Assembly (NCBI RefSeq): GCF_027533845.1
Contig: NZ_JAPZVN010000001.1
Coordinates: forward strand, 434,001 to 498,000
Reading direction: 5' to 3'
Origin: Streptomyces sp. RPT161
Lineage (GTDB): Bacteria > Actinomycetota > Actinomycetes > Streptomycetales > Streptomycetaceae
Length of the DNA stretch: 64,000 nt
Every line of letters starts with the position of its first letter. Position 1 is the first letter of the stretch. Both the position numbers and the translations under genes were made by a program. Below the pieces are notes generated by a model that was given only the letters and a program-made list of their open reading frames with translations, ran no database searches and had not been told where the DNA came from. Shown one piece after another: positions 54,074 to 62,278 of this stretch.

Positions 54074-54534
54074 CAGGCGACTCCGTCGATTTCCCGTACG
54101 TGGTCGATGCTGGCGAGGTCGTCCTTCTCCTCGCTGGCCCTACCGGCGAACCACGCGTCGAGGATCTCCTTGAGCAGTGGTTCCGAGGTCTGCCGCAGAC
54201 CGATGGCGAGGACGTTGGCGTCGTTCCACTGGCGGGCGCCGTTGGCGGTGTAGGCGTCCGTGCACAGCGCGGCGCGCGCTCCTGGCACCTTGTTGGCGGC
54301 CATCGACGCGCCGGTGCCGGTCCAGCAGCAGACCACCGCCTGGTCGGCCCGGCCCGCCGCGACCTCGCGGGCCGCGGCCGTCGCCGACCACGCCCAGTCG
54401 GGGCGTCCCGCGCCCTCCCGGTCGTCGCCGCGCAGCGCCCCGTAGGCGGACACCTCGTGCCCGCGCCTGCGCAGTTCGTAGACGAGGACCCTGGCTACCG
54501 GCTCATCCATGTCCGAGGAAACGGCGATCCGCAT
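54073..54534 (-). CDS. RpiB/LacA/LacB-family sugar-phosphate isomerase
   Basis: 153 residues: RIAVSSDMDEPVARVLVYEL at the N-terminus, ADQAVVCCWTGTGASMAANK (the Cys and anion-binding GTG loop of RpiB), RAALCTDAYTANGARQWNDANVLAIG-like segment and a C-terminal helix. RpiB enzymes interconvert ribose and ribulose 5-phosphate, but the GC-G to CWTGTG variation and the Met-Asp-Glu start suggest a subgroup whose substrate may differ. ATG 54534 was chosen because the fold begins there. Confidence 0.82.
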   Translation of the reverse strand: MRIAVSSDMDEPVARVLVYELRRRGHEVSAYGALRGDDREGAGRPDWAWSATAAAREVAAGRADQAVVCCWTGTGASMAANKVPGARAALCTDAYTANGARQWNDANVLAIGLRQTSEPLLKEILDAWFAGRASEEKDDLASIDHVREIDGVA

Positions 54535-54620
54535 ATGCCACAGCCTACGCCCGCCGGTGACCGTGTGAACCCGTCCGTACGCGAACGGGTATGAACTCGC
54601 CACCTGTTGAAGGCGGAAAC

Positions 54621-54657
54621 GATGAGGACCCCCGCGCGGTGCGCGGGGGTCCTCATC
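54621..54657. terminator. Strong terminator hairpin
   Basis: A perfect 17-bp stem, GATGAGGACCCCCGCGC (54621-54637) with GCGCGGGGGTCCTCATC (54641-54657), loop GGT, 13 bases beyond the stop of the APC permease. Confidence 0.88.
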
Positions 54658-54669
54658 GCGAGCGACGGA

Positions 54670-56286
54670 TCAGACCGCCGTGGAGACGCGCTCGGCGTCG
54701 TCCTGGGCCGCCTTGAGCTCCTCGCGGACCGCTTCCAGCGACGGGTTGTGCCAGGCGCTGCGCACACCCCAGAAGTAGAAGGCCAGCCCGATCACGGCGA
54801 CGACCAGCAGGTCCCAGCCCTCGGGCAGGTAGCCCTGGCCGCCGTAGTCCTTGCTTCCGATGTACGAGATGAAGGCCATCACGAACAGGTAGGCGACCAT
54901 CCAGACGCCCGCCTTCAGGTGCGGCTTCAGCTGCGACATGGGCTTGCGCAGCTCGTAGAAGGCCCAGATCGGCAGACCGGCCGCCATCAGCAGGATGACC
55001 TTGCCGGTCAGCGGCCACTTGGCCCAGTACAGCACCAGCGAACCGAAGACCATCGCGACCGGCGCGATCACCGGCATCGCCTTCAGCTGCACCGGACGCG
55101 GCATGTCCGGCGCCAGGCGGCGCAGCGACATCACGGCGACCGGGCCGGTGATGTACGAGATCACGGTGGCCACCGAGACGATCTCGGCCAGCGAGCCCCA
55201 GCCGCGGAACACCGCGAGGAAGGCGAACGCCACCACCAGGTTCAGCAGCAGCGCCGGACGCGGCACACCGGTCTTGGGGTCGACCTTGCCGAAGACGCCC
55301 GGCAGGTGGCCGTTCTCCTGGACGCCGTGGATCATGCGGGAGGTGGTGGCCGCGTAGATCATGCCGGTGCCGGACGGGGAGATGAAGGCGTCGGCGTAGA
55401 GCAGCATGGCCAGCCAGTTGATGCCCCAGGCGATGGCCAGGTCGGCCAGCGGGGACTTGAAGTTCAGCGCGGACCAGCCGCCACCGGCCAGGTCGTGGGC
55501 GGGCACCGCCATCAGGAAGGCGACCTGCAGCGCCACGTAGATCACCAGCGCGATGAGGATCGAGCTGATCACCGCGCGCGGCAGCGACTTGCGCGGGTTA
55601 CGGGCCTCGGCGGCCATGTTGAGCGGCGACTGGAAGCCGTTGTACGCCCAGACGATGCCGGAGACGGCGACCGCGTTGAACACCGCGTTCCAGCCGTGCG
55701 GGGCGAAGCCTCCGGCGCGGCTGAGGTTGTGCGTGTCGAAGTGCGACAGCATCAGGGTGGCCGCGGTGAGCGTGGGCACCACGATCTTGAAGACGGTGAT
55801 CGCCGTGTTGGTCTTGGCGAACAGCGTGATCGCCCACCAGTTGAGCGCGAAGTAGACCAGCAGCAGCACACTGGCCAGCGCGACACCGGAGCCGGTCAGC
55901 TCGGTGCCGTTGTACAGGCCCTTGGCCCAGGACCACTTCCACGAGCTCATGTAGGTGACCGAGGCGGTCGCCTCACCCGGGATCACCGAGACGATGGCGA
56001 TCCAGTTGGCCCAGGCGGCCAGGTAACCGGCGAGCGAGCCGTGCGAGTACTGGCCGTAGCGGACCATGCCACCGGCCTTGGGGAACATCGAGCCCAGCTC
56101 GGTGTAGGTCAAGGCGATGGTCAGCGCGACCACGGCACCGATCACCCAGGCGAAGATCGCCGCCGGCCCAGCCAGGTGGCTTGCCTTGGCGGCACCGAAC
56201 AGCCAGCCCGAGCCGATGATCGAGCCGAGGCCGACGGCCGTCAGCGATACCGTGCCGAGGGAACGGCGGTAGTTGGAACCAGACAA
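54670..56286 (-). CDS. APC-family amino acid permease
   Basis: 538 residues, twelve or more membrane helices. The first helix carries the APC motif SLTAVGLGSIIGSGWLFG; FPKAGGMVRYGQYSHGSLAG and YNGFQSPLNMAAEARNPRKS are family hallmarks, the latter recalling aspartate/proton-type or YveA-like carriers. Start is TTG 56286 with AAGGGG upstream. It lies downstream of the GntR-type regulator gene on the same strand after a 341-base gap with its own probable promoter. Substrate is inferred only as an amino acid. Confidence 0.88.
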   Translation of the reverse strand: MSGSNYRRSLGTVSLTAVGLGSIIGSGWLFGAAKASHLAGPAAIFAWVIGAVVALTIALTYTELGSMFPKAGGMVRYGQYSHGSLAGYLAAWANWIAIVSVIPGEATASVTYMSSWKWSWAKGLYNGTELTGSGVALASVLLLVYFALNWWAITLFAKTNTAITVFKIVVPTLTAATLMLSHFDTHNLSRAGGFAPHGWNAVFNAVAVSGIVWAYNGFQSPLNMAAEARNPRKSLPRAVISSILIALVIYVALQVAFLMAVPAHDLAGGGWSALNFKSPLADLAIAWGINWLAMLLYADAFISPSGTGMIYAATTSRMIHGVQENGHLPGVFGKVDPKTGVPRPALLLNLVVAFAFLAVFRGWGSLAEIVSVATVISYITGPVAVMSLRRLAPDMPRPVQLKAMPVIAPVAMVFGSLVLYWAKWPLTGKVILLMAAGLPIWAFYELRKPMSQLKPHLKAGVWMVAYLFVMAFISYIGSKDYGGQGYLPEGWDLLVVAVIGLAFYFWGVRSAWHNPSLEAVREELKAAQDDAERVSTAV

Positions 56287-56627
56287 ATCGGTGGTTCCCC
56301 TTTCTTCTCCCCGTGGCCTTGCACAAACTCCGGCAGCTTAAAGGCGATAGGCCGTCTGCGGTTCCCCCTGGAGGTGTTGTGTGATCTTTGCAACAGCCAC
56401 GTATCGTGATCGAACCGGGGTGCGAACGGACCACTCCGTCAACGACGTTGCAGCTCAGAGGGGTTACGCCGACCGATCGGCCGGGAAGCCGTCACTGATT
56501 GTCAACAGTCGGTATCACCCGCGCGAAGGCCGGCCGCGAGGAGGATTCCGCCGTGGCGCGAGCGGCGACGGCGAGTGGCGGGCACCGCACCGCCACCCAT
56601 GCGACCGAGCGGTCCACGGGAAGGGCA
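56287..56627. other. Leader region of the APC permease gene
   Basis: 341 bases without a credible gene. ACTGATTGTCAACAGT (56494-56509) is an imperfect palindrome that contains TTGACA on the minus strand, a possible -35, but no -10 fits at 17-18 bases. A related TTGACAA occurs upstream of the regulator start (57416-57422). Confidence 0.4.
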
Positions 56628-57380
56628 TCAGCGGACCGGAAGGTGGTACGCGACCTTGAAGCGGTCGGCCGGGATGACCAGGTCGGCGGTCTCCACCGGC
56701 CGGTCCGAGGCGTAGAAGGTGCGGGAGACGACCAGCACCGCATGGCCCGGAACGCCGCCGAGCTCCGCGGTCTCGACGGCCAGGCCGGGGCGCGCGGCGA
56801 CCTCCTCGACCACGTTGTCCACCACGATGTCGATGGCCGCCATCCGGTCCACCACGCCACGTCCGCCCAGCGGCCCCTCCTCGGGCAGCATGACCGGGGT
56901 GCGCCCGGTGACGGCCAGCGGCTCCCAGGAGGTGGAGAGCATCATGGGCTCGCCCTCGGTGCGGAACAGATAGCGGGTGCACATCACCCGGTCGTCCGGC
57001 TGGATCCGCAGCCGGGCGGCGATCGCCGGACTGGCGCTCTCCTGCGTGCTGACCGACTCCCAGGTGCCCTTGCAGCCCTCGTCCGCCTGCTCCTGGCGGA
57101 ACGGGGTGGGGCCGTACGACGGCCGGTAGCCGGAGCGGGCGATGGCACGCGGCTCCGGCCGCTCACGGACGTACGTACCGGATCCGGAGCGGCCCTCGAC
57201 GAAGCCCTCGGCCATCAGGACCTTGCGGGCCTCCAGGGCGACCGTGTCGGAGACGCCGTAGTCCCGGCGGATACGGGCCTGCGAGGGCAACCGGGTGTGC
57301 GGGAGGAGGATGCCGTCGAGGATCTTGCTCCGCAGGTCGTCGGCGACCCGGAGGTACGCGGGCTGCTCACCAAATGGCAC
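56628..57380 (-). CDS. GntR/HutC-family transcriptional regulator (UTRA domain)
   Basis: 250 residues. N-terminal winged helix: PAYLRVADDLRSKILDGILL, RLPSQARIRRDYGVSDTVAL, EGRSGSGTYVRERP. The C-terminal UTRA ligand domain runs from ~95 to the end (ARLRIQPDDRVMCTRYLF, EGPLGGRGVVDRMAAIDIVV, FYASDRPVETADLVIPADRF). It begins with GTG 57380, GGAGGG upstream. Flanked by two APC transporters, one divergent and one downstream, it is a likely regulator of amino-acid uptake; the ligand is unknown. Confidence 0.9.
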   Translation of the reverse strand: MPFGEQPAYLRVADDLRSKILDGILLPHTRLPSQARIRRDYGVSDTVALEARKVLMAEGFVEGRSGSGTYVRERPEPRAIARSGYRPSYGPTPFRQEQADEGCKGTWESVSTQESASPAIAARLRIQPDDRVMCTRYLFRTEGEPMMLSTSWEPLAVTGRTPVMLPEEGPLGGRGVVDRMAAIDIVVDNVVEEVAARPGLAVETAELGGVPGHAVLVVSRTFYASDRPVETADLVIPADRFKVAYHLPVR

Positions 57381-57778
57381 GTGACCCTCCACAGAGGTTG
57401 ACCGGCTGCAACAGCTTGACAACGTACCGTGTCCAACCGCAAGCCAAGGCCAACGCATCACCTCTGGATTCCCCTACCCTGGCGGCAATTAATTTCTCTC
57501 GCCGCGCCACCCCCGCCGCGCGATCCGCAGTGCCGCCACAAGCGGCCGTGACCCCCGTCACGCCACGCCGTTTACCTCCATTTAACAGCTAATCCGCTTT
57601 CAGATCAGTCGAATTCGATCTACCGGACAACGGATTTCGTTGCGAGAGGGGGGTTGACGCTTTGTTGACACCAGTTGTCTCATGACGTCCCGGGAGCGCC
57701 CCAGCATCTGATGAGCCAGCCATAACGGAGGCGATAACGCTCCCCCGCAGAGCCCCACCGAGCCCGATGGGACGCCGT
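57381..57778. other. Divergent regulatory region between GntR gene and APC transporter
   Basis: 398 bases, A/T richer than its neighbours around 57480-57620. It contains TTGACAACG next to the regulator start, and TTGACG (57654-57659) and TTGACACCAGTTGTC (57663-57677), the last including the short inverted repeat GACA-CCAGT-TGTC. Promoters in both directions are expected here, but no -10 could be fixed. Confidence 0.45.
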
Positions 57779-59200
57779 ATGACCGAAATCCTGCGCCCGC
57801 CCGCCGAAGTCCCCGATTCCGCCGCCGCCTCCACGGCGGCAACGGAAAGGGGCAAACTGACCCGCTCCATCGGAGTGGTCGGCGGCACACTGCTCACCCT
57901 TTCCTGCCTCACCCCGGCCTCGTCCCTCTTCGTCATCGTCCCGGGCTCGTTCGCCACCCTCGGCACCGGCACCGCGCTGACCCTGGTGATCGCCGTCGTG
58001 CTGTGTGTCGCGGTGGCCTTCTGCTACTCGGAGTTGGGCACGCTGATCCCCAGCGCGGGCGGCGAGTACGCCATGGTCGGCACGCTCACCGGTCGCTTCT
58101 CGGGGTGGCTGGTGTTCATCCAGGCGCTGATCGTGGTCATGATCGTCCCGCCGATCATCGCGCTGGGCACCGCCGACTACCTGGCACCGCTCATCCACGT
58201 CGACGCCAAGGCGACGGGCGCGGCCGTGATGCTGCTGGCCACCGTGATGGGCCTGCTCGACCTGCGGGCCAACGCCTGGATCACCGGCGTCTTCCTGGTA
58301 CTTGAGGTGGTCGCGTCCGCCGTGGTGGCCTTCCTCGGCTTCTCGCACACCCGGCGCTCCGCCTCGGTGCTGGTCCACCCGGTGATGGCCGGGGACCACG
58401 GCGCGAGCCTGCCGGTCACCGGTGGGCTGATCGTCGCGGGCCTGGCGGCGGCCCTGTTCATCCTCCAGGGGTTCTCCACCGCCGTGTACCTGTCGGAGGA
58501 GATGGAGAACCCGCGGCGCACCGTCTCCCGGACCGTGCTGTGGACGCTGGCCATCGGCGCGGCCGTGGTGCTGGTCCCGGTGGTCGCCATCACCCTGGGC
58601 GCTCCCGACCTCAACACGCTGGCCGGCGGCGACATCGCGGGCATGGTGCAGAAGTGGAGCGACTCCGGCGTCGGCACCTTCATCAGCCTGTGCATCGCGC
58701 TGGCGATCATCAACGCGGCGATCGTGATGGTGATCCAGAACTCCCGGGTGCTGTTCGCCTCGGCGCGTGACAACGCCTGGCCCGCGCCGGTCGGCCGGGC
58801 ACTGGCGGCGCTGAGCAAGCGGTTCGGCTCGCCGTGGATCGCCACGCTGGCGGTCGGCGTACCGGGCGCGGTGCTGTGCTTCGTGCCGGTTGCGACGCTC
58901 AACGGCGTCACCGGCGTGGCCGTTGCCGCGCTGTACGCCTTCGTGGCGGTGGCCGCCCTCGCGTCCCGGCGCGGCGCGCACAAGGAGCGAGAGGGCGTGT
59001 GGCGGATGCCGTTGTGGCCGGTGGTCCCGGTGGTGCTGCTGGCGGTACTGGTCTGGGTGCTCGCCCAGCAGGCCGCGCGCGATCTGCTGATCACCGGGGG
59101 CATCACCGCGGTCGCCGCCCTGTACTGGGTGTTCTACCTACGGCCGCGCCGGGCCACGCACTGGGTGATCACCGTCCCCGAGGACGAGATGGTGTCCTGA
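57779..59200 (+). CDS. APC-family amino acid/polyamine permease
   Basis: 473 residues, twelve predicted membrane helices. N-terminal LTRSIGVVGGTLLTLSCLTP with the APC helix-1 pattern, SELGTLIPSAGGEYAMVGTLTG, YLSEEMENPRRTVSRTVLW and VIQNSRVLFASARDNAWP. It differs clearly from the other APC carrier in the window. ATG 57779 is preferred, with GATGGGAC before it; ATG 57767 is in frame four codons earlier. It is convergent with the siderophore genes, separated by a strong hairpin. Confidence 0.87.
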   Translation: MTEILRPPAEVPDSAAASTAATERGKLTRSIGVVGGTLLTLSCLTPASSLFVIVPGSFATLGTGTALTLVIAVVLCVAVAFCYSELGTLIPSAGGEYAMVGTLTGRFSGWLVFIQALIVVMIVPPIIALGTADYLAPLIHVDAKATGAAVMLLATVMGLLDLRANAWITGVFLVLEVVASAVVAFLGFSHTRRSASVLVHPVMAGDHGASLPVTGGLIVAGLAAALFILQGFSTAVYLSEEMENPRRTVSRTVLWTLAIGAAVVLVPVVAITLGAPDLNTLAGGDIAGMVQKWSDSGVGTFISLCIALAIINAAIVMVIQNSRVLFASARDNAWPAPVGRALAALSKRFGSPWIATLAVGVPGAVLCFVPVATLNGVTGVAVAALYAFVAVAALASRRGAHKEREGVWRMPLWPVVPVVLLAVLVWVLAQQAARDLLITGGITAVAALYWVFYLRPRRATHWVITVPEDEMVS

Positions 59201-59222
59201 GCGGGAGCGCTCACACGACGCG

Positions 59223-59259
59223 GGCCCGGCGGTGCGGACCGGTTCGGCACCGCCGGGCC
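59223..59259. terminator. Bidirectional terminator between APC permease and siderophore operon
   Basis: A perfect 13-bp stem, GGCCCGGCGGTGC (59223-59235) with GCACCGCCGGGCC (59247-59259), 11-base loop, abutting the stop of the PLP enzyme. Confidence 0.75.
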
Positions 59260-60431
59260 TAGTCCCACCCGAGGTGGTGGAAGCCCGGGTGCGGATGCAT
59301 CAGGAAGCCGTGGTGGGAGATGTTCCAGGCGTATGCCCCGGCCAGCGCGAACACCACCCTGTCCGCCGGCCGTAGTCCGGCGGCCCCCGGTACGGCACGG
59401 GCGAACACGTCCTTCGGGGTGCACAACTGCCCGGTGAGCGTGGCGCGTTGGCCGCGCACCACGGGCCTGGGCCAGGGGTACGGCCAGTCGTCCACCGGCA
59501 GCACGGTGAACGGCTGGTCGTGCCCCTTGGTCACCGGGGTGCGCAGATGCTGGGTGCCGCCGCGCAGTACGGCGAAGTCCTCGCCGTGCGCGCTTTTGAC
59601 GTCCAGCACCTCGGTGGCGTACCAGCCGCAGTACGCGGTGAGCGCCCGCCCCGGCTCGATCCGCAGCCGCAGCCCGGGGTGGCGGCGCAGCAGCCGGTCG
59701 AGTCCGGCGCCGAACGCGGCCCAGTCGAAGCGGGCGGCCGGATCCGCGTAGTCCACCGCCATGCCGCCGCCGGTGTTGACCTCCTCGATTGGGACCGGCA
59801 GCCGTACCGCCCAGTCCACGATCCGTTCGGCCACGGCGAGTTGGGCGCCGGCGTCCAGGCCGCTGGCCAGGTGGGCGTGGATGCCGCGCAGCCGCAGCCG
59901 GGCGAAGTCCGGCCGGGCCAGCAGGGACAGGCACCGGTGGACTCCGGCCGGGTCGAGGCCGAACGGGCTGGGGCCGCCCATCGCCAGGGGGACGCCGCGC
60001 AGTTCCACCGGCAGGTTGACCCGCAGCAGGATGTCGGCGCGCCGCCCCGGCCCCACCGCGCCCGCCAGCAGCCGCAGTTCGCGTTCGCTCTCCACGTGGA
60101 AGCGCGTGACGCCGGTTCCCGCCGCCGCGGCCAGTTCGCCGGGCGTCTTGCCCGGCCCGCCGAAGGCCACGCGCGCGCCCGGAACCGCCCGGCGCACATG
60201 GGCCAACTCGCCTCCCGAGGCGACCTCGTAGCCGGTCACCGCGCAGCGCAGCGCGGCCAGGATCTGCGGGTCCGGGTTGGCCTTGGCCGCGTAGTAGAGC
60301 TCCACCCGCTCGGGCAGCGCGTCCCGGACGCGCCGGGCGTGCGCCCGCAGGGCGGCGATGTCGTAGACATACGCGGGGAGTTGGTCGTCCGGCAGCGCAC
60401 GGACGTGGTCACGCACGGCCTCAGTGATCAC
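59259..60431 (-). CDS. Fold-III PLP-dependent decarboxylase of the siderophore (SbnH/AcsE/PvsE-like) group
   Basis: 390 residues, alanine-racemase-fold decarboxylase. PLP lysine K50 in ELYYAAKANPDPQIL, FGGPGKTPGELAAA, IHAHLASGLDA, phosphate-binding EEVNTGGGMAVDY, LRIEPGRALTAYCGWY, and the catalytic CTPKDVFAR (Cys-x3-Asp) before a C-terminal AGAYAWNISHHGFLMHP. Context with two IucA/IucC synthetases points to the decarboxylases that act in staphyloferrin B, achromobactin and vibrioferrin assembly rather than DAP or ornithine decarboxylase. GTG 60431 overlaps the upstream gene by 11 bases. Confidence 0.85.
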   Translation of the reverse strand: MITEAVRDHVRALPDDQLPAYVYDIAALRAHARRVRDALPERVELYYAAKANPDPQILAALRCAVTGYEVASGGELAHVRRAVPGARVAFGGPGKTPGELAAAAGTGVTRFHVESERELRLLAGAVGPGRRADILLRVNLPVELRGVPLAMGGPSPFGLDPAGVHRCLSLLARPDFARLRLRGIHAHLASGLDAGAQLAVAERIVDWAVRLPVPIEEVNTGGGMAVDYADPAARFDWAAFGAGLDRLLRRHPGLRLRIEPGRALTAYCGWYATEVLDVKSAHGEDFAVLRGGTQHLRTPVTKGHDQPFTVLPVDDWPYPWPRPVVRGQRATLTGQLCTPKDVFARAVPGAAGLRPADRVVFALAGAYAWNISHHGFLMHPHPGFHHLGWD

Positions 60432-62151
60432 GGCGGACTCCCGGTGCGGTGGTCTGGGTGCCCGCCGCCGAGGAGACCTCGTGTCCCGGGGCGGCGAGTG
60501 GTGAGCGCACCGCAACGTATCCCGCGTCCCGGTCGGCGTGGCGGGCCCAGCGGGTCAGCAGGTTGGCCTTGGCGGGCAGTGGCACGCCCGCGAGCAGGGC
60601 GCGCAACCGCGGCGGACAGCCGTGCTCGTCCGCGTACTCGCGCAGCACGGCCCGGACCCGCGCCCACAGCGCGGGCTCCGACCCGGGGTGCAGATCGGCG
60701 AGCGCGGCCAGCAGTTCGGCGGTGTGGTTGACCAGCAGGCAGTAGACCACCCGGTCCCAGCCGCGCCGCGCGTCGTACGTCAACGGCCCGGCCACATCGG
60801 CGGGCAGCGCGGCCAGTGCCTCGCCGTGCCGCTCGGCCAGCAGCTTGGTGCCCTCCAGATCGCGGAAGACGATGTGCCGTGGCAGCCCGGCGCCGTCGAC
60901 GCCGACCAGCACGTTCTGCAGGTGCGGCTCCAGGACGACGCCGTGGTCGAAGTAGGCGGCGAGCACGGGTGGCAGCAGCAGCCGCAGATACGCCGTCCAC
61001 CACTCCAGCGCCTCCGGCCGGCCCGCGCCGTCCAGCAGCCGGGAGACATGGGCGCCGCTGGTCGGGTACTCGTCGGCAACGGCCGCGGCCAGCAACGGGG
61101 TCACGCCGGGCGGCAGATGGGCGGCCAGGCCGTCGCGGACGATCACGCCGAACCCCTCTAGCAGCGCGTCGTCACCGGGCAGCGCCAGTGTGCGGTACGC
61201 GGGCTCGCGCAGCATGGCGGTGCCGGGGAAGCGGGCGGCCAGCTCGCGCAGTACCGGGTCGAGCAGTCGGGTCAGGGCGACGGCACCGGCGAGTTCGTAA
61301 CGGGCGTTCTTCCGCAGGCAGTTGGTGATCCGCACGTTGAGGCTGAACTTGAGGAAGGCGCCCTGGCCGTACAGGGTGCGCACCGAGGCGGTGGCGGTGA
61401 ACGGCGCGCCGCCCTCGCCGAGGTCGCGCACGTCACCGGCGCCGATGGCGGCGCGCAGCCGGGGCACGTCGGCCAACAGCCGGTACTGCCAGGGGTGTAC
61501 GGGCAGCAGCCGGTAGCCGTCCGGGACCGTCCGCAGCCGGTCCAGCAGCGCGTCGGCGCCCGGGGTCGCGCACTCCCCCGCGACCAGTTCCCGGCGCACC
61601 GCCAGGTGCCGCAGCGGAAAGGCGGTGCGGGCCTCCGGCGCGTAGTCGTCGCAGGCGTCGTACGCCGCGCAGCGGGCCTTGGGGGTGGGGTGGAAGCGGT
61701 GGCCGTAGACCAGCGACTGCTCGGACTCCAGATAGCGGTCGGTCCCCGGGTACGGGCGGGTGCGCAGCGCCAGGGCGGCGGCGATGCCGTCGCGGCTGGC
61801 GGCGAGCTGGCCGAGGAACTCGTCGTTGCCGACGCCGGAGCGCAGCGACAGCTCGGTGTGCACGTACTCACCGAGCCGCTCCAGTGCCACCTGCCGCCAG
61901 CCGCCGTCGACCCGCTCGGCCGCCGGTCCCCGGAAGCGGTGCGCACCGAACAGCGAGAGGCGCCGCAGTGCCACGCGCAGCAGCACACCGCGTCTGGGCA
62001 GCCGCAGGTACAGGTGCCCGTCCACGACGGTGGCCTGCTGCTCGGGTCCCGAGACCTCCCGCAGCAGGCAGTTGAGCAGCGTGTGCACGGCGACCACGTC
62101 CGCGTCGGGCAACGCGGGCGACCTGCGGTCGGTCACCGGGGAGAGCAACAT
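60421..62151 (-). CDS. IucA/IucC-family NRPS-independent siderophore synthetase
   Basis: 576 residues, NIS synthetase that activates a carboxylate with ATP and joins it to an amine or alcohol. Motifs include GHRFHPTPKARCA near residue 150 (ATP-binding), LLPVHPWQY, FLKFSLNVRITNCLRKN, and VVLEPHLQNVLVGVDGAGLP with FRDLEGTKL. The C-terminal helices include VNHTAELLAAL. ATG 62151 is preceded by GGAGAACCCC. It is the middle gene of a three-gene minus-strand set; the subfamily (type A, B or C) cannot be fixed by eye. Confidence 0.9.
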   Translation of the reverse strand: MLLSPVTDRRSPALPDADVVAVHTLLNCLLREVSGPEQQATVVDGHLYLRLPRRGVLLRVALRRLSLFGAHRFRGPAAERVDGGWRQVALERLGEYVHTELSLRSGVGNDEFLGQLAASRDGIAAALALRTRPYPGTDRYLESEQSLVYGHRFHPTPKARCAAYDACDDYAPEARTAFPLRHLAVRRELVAGECATPGADALLDRLRTVPDGYRLLPVHPWQYRLLADVPRLRAAIGAGDVRDLGEGGAPFTATASVRTLYGQGAFLKFSLNVRITNCLRKNARYELAGAVALTRLLDPVLRELAARFPGTAMLREPAYRTLALPGDDALLEGFGVIVRDGLAAHLPPGVTPLLAAAVADEYPTSGAHVSRLLDGAGRPEALEWWTAYLRLLLPPVLAAYFDHGVVLEPHLQNVLVGVDGAGLPRHIVFRDLEGTKLLAERHGEALAALPADVAGPLTYDARRGWDRVVYCLLVNHTAELLAALADLHPGSEPALWARVRAVLREYADEHGCPPRLRALLAGVPLPAKANLLTRWARHADRDAGYVAVRSPLAAPGHEVSSAAGTQTTAPGVRRDH

Positions 62152-62278
62152 GGGGTTCTCCAGCGGAGGTTGGTGGGGTGTGGCTCGCTCGGACCGCCGG
62201 TCCGCGTCGTCGGGGGCCGCTCGCCGCCGCGGCGGCTCGACCTCCGGGGCTTCCGCCCTGGACCCGGACCCCTGGGGG

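Noticed and set aside
59259-60431. Diaminopimelate decarboxylase (lysA)
   Set aside because: The fold is shared, but the position inside a siderophore operon, the overlap with an NIS synthetase and the CTPKDVFAR catalytic loop favour a siderophore decarboxylase.
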